A DNA stretch of 64,000 nucleotides from Actinomadura pelletieri DSM 43383 (GCF_003634705.1 NZ_RBWU01000005.1:1-64000), one strand, 5' to 3'. Counted from the stretch's first letter, positions 18,287 through 26,759 are shown. Made by a program: numbers and translations. The notes: generated by a model from the letters alone, not told the origin.

Positions 18287-19327
18287 TCAGCGCTTCACGG
18301 TGACGACCGAGACCGAGTGGGAGCCGGTGTTGGTGACGTAGATGTAGTCACCGTTCGGGCCCGCGTCGGTCCAGCGGGGGTCGTCGCCCACGGCGACGTC
18401 GCCGAGGACGCAGTTGGTGCGGGTGTCGAAGATGGACACGGTGTCGGAGCCGGAGTTTGCGACGTAGGCGATGGGGCCACGGCGGTGGAGGTTGATGCCG
18501 CGTGGGTTGGTGCCGACGGTGATGGTGTCGGTGACGGTCCGCGTGCGGGTGTCGATGACCGAGACCGTCCCGCCGATGGTGTTGGAGACGTAGAGGGTCC
18601 GGCCGTTCGGCGTGACGAAGGCGCCGCGGGGTTCGTCGCCGACCGTGATGGTCGCGGCGACCTTCTGGCTTCGGGTGTCGATGACCGACACGTCGTCGGA
18701 GTCGGAGTTGGCCGAGTAGGCGAAGCGGCCGTCCGGGGTGAAGGCGATGCCACGGGGCGACTTGCCGACGGGGATGGACGCGGTCACGGTGTGGGTCTTG
18801 GTCTCGATGACGGTGATCTCACCGGATCCCGTGCTGCTGACGTAGGCGTGGCGGCCGCCGGGGGCGAGGGCGACCCAGCGGGGGGCGTCGCCGACCGCGA
18901 CGGTCTTGACCACCTTCCGGGTGCGGGTGTCGATGACCGACAGGTCGTCGGAGTCACGGTTGGGGATGTAGGCGTACGCGCCGTCGCGCACGAACGCGAC
19001 ACCGTAGGGGAACGTCCCGACGTCGATGGTGGCGATCGCCCTCCGCTCCTCCACGTCGACGACCGAGACGGTGTTGGATCCGGCGTTGGCGACGTAGGCG
19101 GTCTCGTAGTCGGGATCGAACGCCACCGCGCGAGGGTTGAGGCCGACGGCGATGGTGGCCAGCACGACCGGCTTGTAGGACGGACGGGTCACCGTGGCGC
19201 CGTGACCGTCGACGCGATCCGCGTGGGCGGCGGGGACGGTCAGGGGGCTCGTCGTACAGAGCGCGGCGCCGGCCAGGAGGGCGAGCGAGGCGAGACGCGT
19301 TTTCCAGTCACGGTTGCGGGAGGACAT
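18287..19327 (-). CDS. Secreted YVTN beta-propeller repeat protein (YncE-like)
   Basis: A 346-residue exported protein. The N-terminus MSSRNRDWKTRLASLALLAG then AALCTTSPLTVPAAHA is a clear signal peptide with cleavage near residue 36. Seven or so propeller repeats of about 42 residues follow, each with a variant of YVANxGSDTVSVIDTRTxxV and IxVGxxPRG. No enzymatic motif is present. ATG 19327 is chosen because GAAAGGAAAG precedes it and it begins the signal peptide; the frame opens further upstream. Such YncE-like proteins are extracytoplasmic and of uncertain function (DNA or metabolite binding has been proposed for some). It is followed downstream by a 14-base tandem repeat and preceded by a DoxX gene 44 bases upstream, probably co-transcribed. 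Confidence 0.88.
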   Translation of the reverse strand: MSSRNRDWKTRLASLALLAGAALCTTSPLTVPAAHADRVDGHGATVTRPSYKPVVLATIAVGLNPRAVAFDPDYETAYVANAGSNTVSVVDVEERRAIATIDVGTFPYGVAFVRDGAYAYIPNRDSDDLSVIDTRTRKVVKTVAVGDAPRWVALAPGGRHAYVSSTGSGEITVIETKTHTVTASIPVGKSPRGIAFTPDGRFAYSANSDSDDVSVIDTRSQKVAATITVGDEPRGAFVTPNGRTLYVSNTIGGTVSVIDTRTRTVTDTITVGTNPRGINLHRRGPIAYVANSGSDTVSIFDTRTNCVLGDVAVGDDPRWTDAGPNGDYIYVTNTGSHSVSVVTVKR

Positions 19328-19371
19328 CGCGGTTTCTTTCCTTTCGGTAGCCGGGCGGACTCCTGTCGAAT

Positions 19372-20271
19372 TCACCGGATGGACGTGCTTCTCGGTTCAG
19401 GGTCCGGCGGGGCGGCGGGTGCGCGTCGTCGAAGGGATTCGGCGTAGAGGACGGACATGAGGATCAGGGCGACCGGCAGCACGTAGTCGCCGTCGCGTTC
19501 CACGAACTGGAACCATTCCTGCCCGACGAGAGGTCGTAGCAGTTCGGTGAAAAGTTTCCAACCGAGGACGAAGAGCAGCAGGGCCCGTCCGGGCGCGAAG
19601 AGAACGGCCAGTCCGAGAATGATCTCGAAAGTGCCGAACACCACCATGAGATTCGCGGAATCGACCGTGGAACGGGTGATGCCGAAGAAGTCGAAGAAGT
19701 CGTACCAGTAGGGCTTGTTCTCGAACGCCCCGAATCCGCCGTGGCCGATGAGCAGGAGGGCCAGGCCGCCGCGGGCGGCCCAGTGCGCCGCGTCGAGGGT
19801 GCGGTCGGTCACGGCGGTGGGCGCGTCGGCGCGCTGGAGCCAGCCGCGGACGGACCAGCCGCCCAGCCCGACGAGGATCAGCATGGCGGCGGGCATCCCG
19901 TAGTTGCCGCCGCGCTCCAGGAACTCCCACCAGCCCTCGCCGACGGTGGGGCGCAGCAGCGCGGTGAACACTCCCCACACGGTGGCGTGCAGGAGCAGGA
20001 TCCTGGCCGGCCAGAACAGGACGAGCAGTCCCACGGTGATGTCGATGGTGCCGGTGATGTAGAACATGTAGTCGAGCGCGAAGTCGGCGGAGATGCCGAA
20101 CAGGTCGTAGTAGGGCAGCCAGGCCCGCGAGCGACTCAGGCCCGCCCACCCGTGTCCTATGTATTCCACGGCCACTCCGACCCGCAGCAGCCAGTACAGC
20201 TTGGTCAGGGTCGGAGCCTGGACCATGGTGTCCCACCGGCCCGCCCATTCCGTCCGCGAGATCTGACTCAT
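19372..20271 (-). CDS. DoxX-family membrane protein with internal duplication
   Basis: A 299-residue polytopic protein with about eight hydrophobic segments. The two halves are homologous: IGHGWAGLSRSRAWLPYYDL aligns with IGHGGFGAFENKPYWYDFFD, and LLRPTVGEGWWEFLERGGNY with LLRPLVGQEWFQFVERDGDY. The protein is therefore two DoxX-like four-helix units in tandem. ATG 20271 is chosen; an in-frame TTG at 20286 is possible. Family members include a quinone-linked thiosulfate oxidation subunit and many proteins of unknown role. It lies upstream of the beta-propeller gene and diverges from the ArsR-phosphatase gene across about 490 bases. Confidence 0.85.
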   Translation of the reverse strand: MSQISRTEWAGRWDTMVQAPTLTKLYWLLRVGVAVEYIGHGWAGLSRSRAWLPYYDLFGISADFALDYMFYITGTIDITVGLLVLFWPARILLLHATVWGVFTALLRPTVGEGWWEFLERGGNYGMPAAMLILVGLGGWSVRGWLQRADAPTAVTDRTLDAAHWAARGGLALLLIGHGGFGAFENKPYWYDFFDFFGITRSTVDSANLMVVFGTFEIILGLAVLFAPGRALLLFVLGWKLFTELLRPLVGQEWFQFVERDGDYVLPVALILMSVLYAESLRRRAPAAPPDPEPRSTSIR

Positions 20272-20744
20272 CACGAAAACCGCCAATCACGGTCGATGTG
20301 TTCGGACAACGCGAAGGTAGACCCGGACGCCCCCAAAAGAAAGGGCAATGCCTGCCAATGCCAAAAGTCATGAATGGCGGTGCAATCGGGCAGGCGAAAT
20401 ACATCTCTCGATAAAACGATCAGCGGAAGCGGCCATTTCCATATTGTTCGGGGCAGCAGGAAATGGCGTGTTGGCGCGGCGGCCGGGCATCGGGCCGGGC
20501 CGCGGGTCACGCCGATCGCGTGAGGCGCCCCGCGTCAGGGTCCCGGCGGGGCGTGAAGGTCATGAGAACGGCGAAGGAGCGTTCGTCTCGCCGGACGGTG
20601 CGGGCCAGGGGACCGCGGCGCTCGCGTCAGCGCGGCGGGATCACCCTGAACCGGGCACGACGATGGCGGGGCGGATCGTCAGGCATGAGAGCCTCCGGGG
20701 CGGGGAGCTGGCCGTCGGACGGCGGCCTTGACGCATGAAAACAC
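20272..20744. other. Intergenic region, no supported gene
   Basis: About 470 bases between the divergent DoxX and ArsR-phosphatase genes. Base composition near the DoxX start is lower in GC than elsewhere, as expected for a promoter. Open frames here are short and without recognisable motifs. Nothing further is supported. Confidence 0.5.
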
Positions 20745-20774
20745 ATCAACGAGGATTGACTCAATGGCGATTGA
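20745..20774. promoter_or_regulatory. Candidate ArsR operator array over the start codon
   Basis: Two dyads of TCAA/TTGA half-sites lie in tandem: TCAA (20746-20749) N6 TTGA (20756-20759), then TCAAT (20761-20765) N4 ATTGA (20770-20774). The second is a perfect inverted repeat that contains the ATG at 20764. ArsR/SmtB proteins typically bind AT-rich TCAA-type dyads, so autorepression that blocks both promoter and translation start is plausible. Confidence 0.55.
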
Positions 20775-21456
20775 CCCATCATCGCTTCGGGGGCGGGCCG
20801 CCGCGCATCACGCGCTGGGCGATCCGGCACGGCTGGCGATAGTCGAGGCACTGATGATCGGCGACGTGGCTCCGGGGGAGCTCGGCCGCACCCTCGGCAT
20901 GCCGTCCAACCTGCTGGCCCACCATCTGGGCGTGCTCCAGGACGCGGGCCTCGTCGGGCGGACGCGCTCGGAGGCCGACCGGCGCCGCACCTATGTGCGG
21001 CTGATCCCCGCCGCGCTGCGGGCGCTGAATCCCATCGCGCCGCTGACGGTTCCGCGGGTGGTCTTCGTCTGCACCCGCAACGGGGCCCGCTCGCCGCTCG
21101 CCGCCGCCCTTTGGGCGGACCGTTCCACGATCCCGGTCGCGTCCGCGGGCATCGATCCCGCGCCGCGCGTCCACCCCCGTGCCGTCAGCACCGCCCACCG
21201 GCACGGGCTGCGGCTGCAGAGCCACGACACCGCGCATGTCGACGATGTGCTGACTCCCACGGACCTGCTGGTCGCCGTGTGCGACAACGCCTACCGGCAC
21301 CTCGGCCCCGCGCCCCGCCGCGCGCACTGGTCGGTGCCGGATCCGGGGCCCGTCGACACCGAGGAGATCTTCGAGGAGGTCTTCGGGCAACTCGCCGAGC
21401 GCATCGAGTGGCTCTCCTCCATCACCACCCCGCCGGGGTCCGGCACCGCGGTCTGA
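20764..21456 (+). CDS. ArsR-type HTH fused to a low-molecular-weight phosphatase/arsenate reductase domain
   Basis: A 230-residue fusion. Residues 8-92 form an ArsR-like winged helix (AHHALGDPARLAIVEALMIG, NLLAHHLGVLQDAGLVGR, RRRTYVRL). From residue 98 a low-molecular-weight protein tyrosine phosphatase fold begins with the P-loop VFVCTRNGARSPLAA, containing nucleophile Cys103 and Arg109-Ser110 (CX5R). It ends with WSVPDPGPVDTEE, whose DP is the general-acid loop. I see no obvious metal cysteine pair in the HTH part. The ATG at 20764 follows GAGG and lies inside a palindrome. Members with this architecture are sometimes linked to arsenate handling, but no arsenic transporter is adjacent; a regulatory phosphatase is the alternative. 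Confidence 0.85.
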   Translation: MAIDPSSLRGRAAAHHALGDPARLAIVEALMIGDVAPGELGRTLGMPSNLLAHHLGVLQDAGLVGRTRSEADRRRTYVRLIPAALRALNPIAPLTVPRVVFVCTRNGARSPLAAALWADRSTIPVASAGIDPAPRVHPRAVSTAHRHGLRLQSHDTAHVDDVLTPTDLLVAVCDNAYRHLGPAPRRAHWSVPDPGPVDTEEIFEEVFGQLAERIEWLSSITTPPGSGTAV

Positions 21457-21622
21457 TCGGACCGTTCCGCGGGGGCGGCGCACCTGCCGGAAGTCGGGCG
21501 TCGCGGCTGTGAACTCCTGACGAACGGCAGGGGGGACGGCTGGCGTTGGAACGATGCGACGGCCGTCTCCGCGCGCCTAGTTTCGTTCTCGCCAAGTCGG
21601 ACGATCGGGCGGGAGAACCCGA

Positions 21623-22543
21623 GTGATCACTTTGCGGGGACTGACGAAACGGTTCGGGGACAAGACCGCGGTGGACGGGGTGACGGTGGAGGTGGCGGCG
21701 GGAAAGGTCACCGGGTTCCTCGGTCCGAACGGCGCCGGGAAGTCCACGACCATGCGCATGATCGTCGGGCTGGATCGTCCGACGGCGGGTGAGGCGCTGG
21801 TCGGTGGGCGCCGGTACCTGGGGTTGCCGCGTCCGCTGCGCGAGGTCGGGGCGCTGCTCGACGCGGGCTTCGTGCATCCCGGCCGCTCGGCGCGGGCGCA
21901 TCTGCTGGCGATGGCGCGCAGCAACGGGATACCCCGGCCGCGGGTGGACGAGGTGCTGGGGATCGTCGGACTCGAGTCGGTCGCGGGCAAGCGCGTCGGC
22001 TCGTTCTCGCTGGGCATGCGGCAACGGCTGGGCATCGCCGGGGCCCTGCTCGGCGATCCGGCGGTGTTGATGTTCGACGAGCCGGTGAACGGGCTCGACC
22101 CGGACGGGGTGCTGTGGGTCCGGCGGCTGATGCGGGGCCTGGCCGCCGAGGGCCGCACGGTGTTCGTGTCGTCGCATCTCATGAGCGAGATGCAGTTGAC
22201 GGCGGACCGGCTCGTCGTCCTCGGCCGCGGCCGCGTGCTCGCGGACGCGTCGATCCGGGACGTGATCGCCCGTGGCTCCGGCGACGGCGTCCGCGTGCGC
22301 AGCCCCCGCGCGTCCGAGCTGGCGGCACGGCTCGCCGCGGTCGGCGCCGCGGTGCGACGCACGACCGACGAAGAACTGCAGGTCACGGGACTGTCCGTGG
22401 AACGGGTCGGCCTGATGGCCCATGAGATCTCGGTCCCGGTGCTCGAACTGAGCGCCGTGACGGCGTCCCTGGAGGAGGCGTACATGAACCTGACGGGAGC
22501 GAGCGTGGAGTACGGCACCGCAACGGCGGAGGCGCAACGATGA
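21623..22543 (+). CDS. ABC transporter ATP-binding protein
   Basis: A 306-residue ABC-2 type ATPase. Walker A is GPNGAGKST at residues 34-42, the signature is FSLGMRQRLGIAGALL, Walker B is VLMFDEPVNGLDPDG, and the switch His is in TVFVSSHLMSEM. A C-terminal extension of about 80 residues follows, ending with the EEAYMNLT motif common to bacitracin/daunorubicin-type exporters. The GTG at 21623 fits homology. Its stop overlaps the permease start (ATGA). The substrate is not predictable. Confidence 0.9.
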   Translation: MITLRGLTKRFGDKTAVDGVTVEVAAGKVTGFLGPNGAGKSTTMRMIVGLDRPTAGEALVGGRRYLGLPRPLREVGALLDAGFVHPGRSARAHLLAMARSNGIPRPRVDEVLGIVGLESVAGKRVGSFSLGMRQRLGIAGALLGDPAVLMFDEPVNGLDPDGVLWVRRLMRGLAAEGRTVFVSSHLMSEMQLTADRLVVLGRGRVLADASIRDVIARGSGDGVRVRSPRASELAARLAAVGAAVRRTTDEELQVTGLSVERVGLMAHEISVPVLELSAVTASLEEAYMNLTGASVEYGTATAEAQR

Positions 22544-23361
22544 TCACAGGTGTCGAACCGCCGGGCGTCGGGACCGGCCGCCTGCCGGGCGCCCCGTCCG
22601 GCGGGGGCCTTCCCGGCGCGCTGGCCGCGGAGTGGACGAAGCTGTGGTCGCTGCGTTCCACCTGGTGGGGCCTGTTCGGCGCGGGCCTGCTGATGGGGCT
22701 GGTCTCCCTGATCATGGCCGAGGCAACGGTGGGCAACAACAAGGACCCGGGCCCGGAGGGGCCGCCCGGAGTGGTCTCGGTCAGCGACATCGCCACCGGT
22801 GCGGTGGAGACGGTCCAGTTCGTGGTGCTCGCCTTGGCCCTCCTGATGGTCACCGGCGAGTACGCGACCGGAAGCATCCGGGCCACGCTCCAGTGGGTGC
22901 CGCCCCGGGGCCGGATGCTGCTGTCGAAGGCGGCCGTCGCGGTGGCGGTCGTCTTCCCGACCGCGGTGCTCCTCACCCTGATCGGCTCGGTGGTCGCGTG
23001 GTTCCGGCTCGACCGGTGGGGAAACGTGGACGCCGGTGACCTCGTGCACGACGCGTTGACGATCGGCCTGTACCTGTCGCTGATGAGCGTGCTCGTCATG
23101 GGCGTCGGCGCAATGCTCCGCAGCACCGCGGCGACGTTGACGACCGCGTTCATCTTCGTCCTGGTACTCCCGGTCACGCTGGCGAACACCGGGGTGGACC
23201 TGCTCAAGGACGTCGCGGACGGCCTGCCGAGCAGCGCGGGCCGCTACCTGATGAACGGCGACGGCCCCTATCCGGTGGCCGCCGCCCTGGCGATCCTCGC
23301 GGTCTGGACGGTGGCGGCGGTGTGGGGCGGAATCACCGTCCTCCGCCAACGCGACGCCTGA
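22540..23361 (+). CDS. ABC-2 type transporter permease
   Basis: A 273-residue membrane protein with about six hydrophobic segments (near 43-60, 90-108, 125-150, 170-190, 198-218 and 245-265). The cytoplasmic start carries LAAEWTKLWSLRSTWW, the classic opening of ABC-2 permeases, and TGEYATGSIRATLQWVPPR follows TM2. The ATG overlaps the ATPase stop by four bases, so the two form one exporter. Adjacent genes give no substrate clue; efflux or lantibiotic-type immunity are possibilities only. Confidence 0.88.
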   Translation: MITGVEPPGVGTGRLPGAPSGGGLPGALAAEWTKLWSLRSTWWGLFGAGLLMGLVSLIMAEATVGNNKDPGPEGPPGVVSVSDIATGAVETVQFVVLALALLMVTGEYATGSIRATLQWVPPRGRMLLSKAAVAVAVVFPTAVLLTLIGSVVAWFRLDRWGNVDAGDLVHDALTIGLYLSLMSVLVMGVGAMLRSTAATLTTAFIFVLVLPVTLANTGVDLLKDVADGLPSSAGRYLMNGDGPYPVAAALAILAVWTVAAVWGGITVLRQRDA

Positions 23362-23435
23362 CCGCCGTTCCGCCTCCAGATGGCGCGCCAGAAAACCGAG
23401 TGCGCGACCCGGCGCCCGCGAGGTACAACGCCAGG

Positions 23436-24197
23436 GTGAACGAGGAACGCTTACTCGGTGGCAGGCACGTGGGCGGGGTCCGCGTCGGCGACACCGTTCA
23501 CCGACCGGCGAACCCGTGGACGCGCACCGTGCACGCGGTTCTGCGGCATCTGGAGGCGGCCGGGTTCGACGGCGCCCCCCGGGTCCTGGGCTTCGACGAT
23601 CAGGGCCGTGAGGTCCTGACGTTCCTGCACGGTGACACCATCGGCGAACGCCATCCCTGGCCGCCGTGGCCGCATTCGACGACGGCGCTGCGCCAGGTCG
23701 CCGCGTGGATGCGGCGATTGCACGACATCACGGCGGCCTTCGTCCCACCCGGCGACGCGACCTGGTTCGCCGGGACCTGGCGGCCCGGCCTGGTCATCGG
23801 CCATCACGACGCCTCGCCGTACAACGCGGTCTGGCGAGACGACGATCTCGTCGGATTCGTCGATTGGGACACCGCCGCGCCCTCGTCGCGCGAGTTCGAC
23901 CTGGCCCATCTGGCGCTGACCTGGGTGCCGCTGCAGGCCCGGCACGTTGCCGAGTTCCAGGGGTTCACCGCGTTCGAGGACCGGTCGCGGCGGCTGCATC
24001 TCCTGCTGGACGCCTACGGTTACGACGGCGACCGCGGCGCGTTCGCGGACGTCATCGTCGACCGGGCCCTTCGGCAGGCGGCCATCATCCGCAGAATGGT
24101 GGACGGCGGCCAGGCGTCTCTCCAGCCCTTCGCCGAGCAACTGGAGCAGGCGGCGACCGAAATCCGGGCTCTTCCCACGTCATTCTGGCGGGTTTGA
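23436..24197 (+). CDS. Aminoglycoside phosphotransferase-like kinase
   Basis: A 253-residue protein of the APH/choline kinase-like fold. The catalytic loop IGHHDASPYNAVW holds Asp125 and Asn130, and the metal-binding FVDWDTAAP follows at 142-150. SREFDLAHLALTWVPL completes the C-lobe. The N-lobe is short, with FLHGDTIGE at about 63-71 in the hinge. GTG 23436 was chosen because the sequence before it has no homology. Proteins of this type are frequent in actinomycetes and usually do not confer aminoglycoside resistance; the acceptor is unknown. Confidence 0.85.
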   Translation: MNEERLLGGRHVGGVRVGDTVHRPANPWTRTVHAVLRHLEAAGFDGAPRVLGFDDQGREVLTFLHGDTIGERHPWPPWPHSTTALRQVAAWMRRLHDITAAFVPPGDATWFAGTWRPGLVIGHHDASPYNAVWRDDDLVGFVDWDTAAPSSREFDLAHLALTWVPLQARHVAEFQGFTAFEDRSRRLHLLLDAYGYDGDRGAFADVIVDRALRQAAIIRRMVDGGQASLQPFAEQLEQAATEIRALPTSFWRV

Positions 24198-24198
24198 A

Positions 24199-24729
24199 CT
24201 AGCAGGCCTGCGCTCTGCGTTCGAGCCGCTGAGCGAGGATGGCCCCCTCCCAGTCCTCATTGCCGATGGCCGACTTGATGCGTCCGGTCTGAACGAAACC
24301 AGCCCGCTCGTAGTAACGGACGAGGCCCTGGTCGCCGCCCGCCCAGCATTCGAGCCTGAGCAGGCCGATTCCCTGCTCGGCGGCCTCGGCACGGGCATGG
24401 TCCAACAACGCCGCGCCGATTCCCAACCCCGCGCACCGCCGGTCGATGACAAGGGCTTCCAGGAAAAGCTCCGGCTCCTCCACGGGAGGGATGAACCGCG
24501 GAGCGGGCCCCAGCCGCATGGCGCCGACGAGAGCGTCCCCGCGCTCGGCGACGCGCATCTCCCCGGAATCGGCGAACCGCTGAACCCGCGCGACATGCCT
24601 CGGGTTCCCCGACCACGGCTCCGTCCCCCACTGCCCCGACCGACCGGTGGCGGCGAGCCATTCGACCGCCCCGTCGTAGAGCGCCACAACCGCCGGAACG
24701 TCCTCCGGCTTCCCTATCCGGATGCGCAC
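24199..24729 (-). CDS. GNAT-family N-acetyltransferase
   Basis: About 176 residues of a GNAT acyltransferase using acetyl-CoA: RIRIGKPEDVPAVVALYDG at the N-terminus, FLEALVIDRRCAGLGIGAAL as motif A with the Q/RxxGxG/A-type loop, then LLRLECWAGGDQGLVRYYER and AGFVQTGR as motif B. GTG 24729 is chosen because GGAGG lies five bases upstream and conserved sequence begins there; ATG 24744 or 24756 would lengthen it slightly. The stop is one base from the converging kinase stop. The substrate is unknown. Confidence 0.85.
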   Translation of the reverse strand: MRIRIGKPEDVPAVVALYDGAVEWLAATGRSGQWGTEPWSGNPRHVARVQRFADSGEMRVAERGDALVGAMRLGPAPRFIPPVEEPELFLEALVIDRRCAGLGIGAALLDHARAEAAEQGIGLLRLECWAGGDQGLVRYYERAGFVQTGRIKSAIGNEDWEGAILAQRLERRAQAC

Positions 24730-24756
24730 CTCTACCTCCGTCATCCGCACCGCCAT

Positions 24757-25125
24757 TCCCGCAATCGAAACCTCCGCCAGACCCTAGCGGGGCGCCGGGA
24801 GCCGCCTATGAGCGCCCCCTCAATTCTCCGCCACCCCAGGCACGCACCACCAGATCACCCACCCGCACACGGCTGTCAACGAGGTCGACGACTTTGTCCC
24901 TCCCGCGAACTCCCCAGTTCCACGGCACCAGCACACGCCCCCACGCCTCCGCTCCGAGCGCGGCAACTCAATCCCGCAGTCTTCTCAACGAATCAGGCAT
25001 CCCAATTCCTAGGAACAAGCAGGCCGAAAGCGATATGCGGAACACGATTCACATCCCCGGGACGACCGATGCGACAGGCAAGGTATGCTGTACCCCAGCC
25101 CAGATGACGTCCCGAAAGTGAGCCA
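24757..25125. other. Intergenic stretch at the start of a lower-GC segment
   Basis: No convincing gene. On the minus strand a 54-codon open frame (24806-24967) reads WGRVLVPWNWGVRGRDKVVD and onward to a stop; with GTG 24934 it would encode 42 residues. It could be the tail of a lost gene but has no ribosome site or recognised homology. From about 24960 to the right the sequence becomes visibly poorer in GC, marking the left edge of a probable acquired segment. Confidence 0.4.
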
Positions 25126-25434
25126 ATGAGAAGCCAGTTATCCAGAATTCTTCGCACAGTGGCAGGTGTAGTTGTATGCGCAGCGGGTCTTGCATTCTCG
25201 TACATCCCAGCAGCCATGTCAGGAATGTATCTAGAGAAGGATGAATCCGGATATGATCGCATTGTTTCCAGCCCATACACTATTTGGGGATATCTGGTCT
25301 CCGGTTTTATCGGAGTCACGGCCGTCACCTTGTATCGCACGCTAACAGGGCGCCATATCGCATCGCCGTGGCTTGCTTGTGGGCTGATCATTCCTCTTGC
25401 AATGTTCACACTTCTGCTCTTTACGCCAGCATGA
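25126..25434 (+). CDS. Small integral membrane protein, unknown function
   Basis: A 102-residue protein with three predicted membrane helices, roughly residues 10-32, 51-70 and 81-99 (RTVAGVVVCAAGLAFSYIPA, IWGYLVSGFIGVTAVTLY, LACGLIIPLAMFTLLLF). Codon use is distinctly less GC-biased than in surrounding genes, with many A- or T-ending codons, suggesting recent transfer. ATG 25126 is preceded by GTGAG. I recognise no family. It is followed by the converging DUF3238-like gene, which shares the lower GC content. Confidence 0.6.
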   Translation: MRSQLSRILRTVAGVVVCAAGLAFSYIPAAMSGMYLEKDESGYDRIVSSPYTIWGYLVSGFIGVTAVTLYRTLTGRHIASPWLACGLIIPLAMFTLLLFTPA

Positions 25435-25534
25435 ACGTGCACCAGCCGCAACACGCTCATTAGGGCGAGCCGGAAGTACAGAGTCGGGCGGGGTGGCGGG
25501 CCGCTTCAACGGCCCGCCACCCCGCCCTAGCACC

Positions 25535-26254
25535 CTACTTGATTATCTGGTATTGGTACCTTTCCATTCCACAGAAGGAGCCGCCGAGCACCGCTAGACA
25601 GATGGGGTGCAGCGCTTCCTTGTAATGCACCCGCTCGGCACCATAGTGCTTCCAGTCAGTGCCGTTTGTGTACCAGTCCTCTTGAAAGATCTCGTGGTGC
25701 GGCATCTTCGTGTGTGAACCGTAGAACCAGCGCTCACCGTTCTTGTAGAGTTCCTGCCAACTCGTGTAGGCGATCGAGCTGATCGGGCAGAACGGGTTTC
25801 CGACATCGTGCCTGATGTACAGACGGGCGAAATTTCCGTCCATCTTCACGAGCTCGATGTCAAAGTCCTCGTCGCTGGCCGTCTTCGCTTCGGGATTCGG
25901 GCGCAGACGGTGCGTTGCGTGGACGTCCTTGTAGCGCTCGGCGATTTTCTTGTCCCAGTCGTATTTGATGGCAGCGCGTGTACGGTACTTGCCGGAATTG
26001 AAGGCGGATCCTCGCCCGTCTCCGGCGAACACCTGCTTGGCCAGAGAGCCGCACGCCAGCGCCTCGCCGGGTTGAACCTCGATTTCATTGGGGCTGATCC
26101 AGGTCTCGTACGTGACCCAGGTCGAGTTCTTCCACCAGTCGGCCTGGGACGGGCCCTGTTCCCAGGGCTGCGAGGTCGCGGACCTCTTGGGAGCGGGAAG
26201 ACCAGCCAGACTGGCGATCTTGCTGGTCCCGATGGCGGGCGGCGTGATCTCCAC
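25535..26254 (-). CDS. DUF3238-like protein, possibly 5'-truncated
   Basis: A 239-residue soluble protein, rich in Trp and Tyr. Blocks FAGDGRGSAFNSGKYRTRA (about residues 77-95), VGNPFCPISSIAYTSWQELY and HTKMPHHEIFQEDW resemble DUF3238 proteins, which share GDxRG...YRT and HxxxPxxEI-type motifs; this is from memory and needs a profile search. The GTG at 26254 lacks a convincing ribosome site. The frame remains open and protein-like upstream (GDGPGDAYSTT) to a stop near 26325 without another start, so the 5' end may have been lost. GC is lower than the flanks. It abuts a truncated amidase pointing the other way. Confidence 0.55.
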   Translation of the reverse strand: MEITPPAIGTSKIASLAGLPAPKRSATSQPWEQGPSQADWWKNSTWVTYETWISPNEIEVQPGEALACGSLAKQVFAGDGRGSAFNSGKYRTRAAIKYDWDKKIAERYKDVHATHRLRPNPEAKTASDEDFDIELVKMDGNFARLYIRHDVGNPFCPISSIAYTSWQELYKNGERWFYGSHTKMPHHEIFQEDWYTNGTDWKHYGAERVHYKEALHPICLAVLGGSFCGMERYQYQIIK

Positions 26255-26307
26255 CGTGGTGGAGTAGGCGTCCCCGGGACCGTCACCGCGCCGAGGCGCG
26301 GTCTTCC

Positions 26308-26739
26308 AGTCGAGGCGGTCATCTCATGGAAGGACGCAACCGCACCCTGGACGCCGTCAACAGCGTTCACCACGTCATGGGAGCCCACACACTCAGCCAC
26401 AACGACCACACCATCGGCATCGAGAACGAGGGCACCTATATGACCGAGGAGCCCACCAGTGCGTTGTGGGAGCAACTCGTCGCGACATGCTCCTGGCTGT
26501 GCGACACCTACCGTCTTGACCCGCACACGGCGATCGTCGGGCACCGCGACTACAACACCACCGCGTGTCCAGGCGACACCCTGTACGCGCTGCTGCCCGA
26601 ATTGCGCAACCAGGTCGCCGACACCCTGGGCCGACCACGCATCGCGAAGCGCTCCCCCACCGCGAGGAGCGGGCTCCCCGGACCGCGCCGCACCTTCGAC
26701 CACGGACCGGCCGTGGGCCCCCGGGACCGCACCCGGTAA
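26308..26739 (+). pseudogene. Truncated N-acetylmuramoyl-L-alanine amidase (PGRP) remnant
   Basis: The frame reads SRGGHLMEGRNRTLDAVNS, VMGAHTLSHNDHTIGIENEG, CSWLCDTYRLDPHTAIVGHR and DYNTTACPGDTLYALLPELR. This is the C-terminal two thirds of a peptidoglycan-recognition amidase, including the GHRDYNTTACPGD zinc and catalytic block. The signal peptide and the first zinc-ligand region are absent: homology stops abruptly near 26308, where the oppositely oriented DUF3238-like frame begins. The tail after RPRIAKR is not recognisable. ATG 26326 exists but would give an incomplete enzyme. Most likely a gene cut by the event that brought in the lower-GC segment. Confidence 0.7.
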
Positions 26740-26759
26740 CCGAGGCCCGACCCATCCGG

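Noticed and set aside
24894..25121. Possible 75-residue protein on the plus strand
   Set aside because: No ribosome site, Ser/Pro/Arg-rich random-looking sequence, no homology; treated as intergenic.
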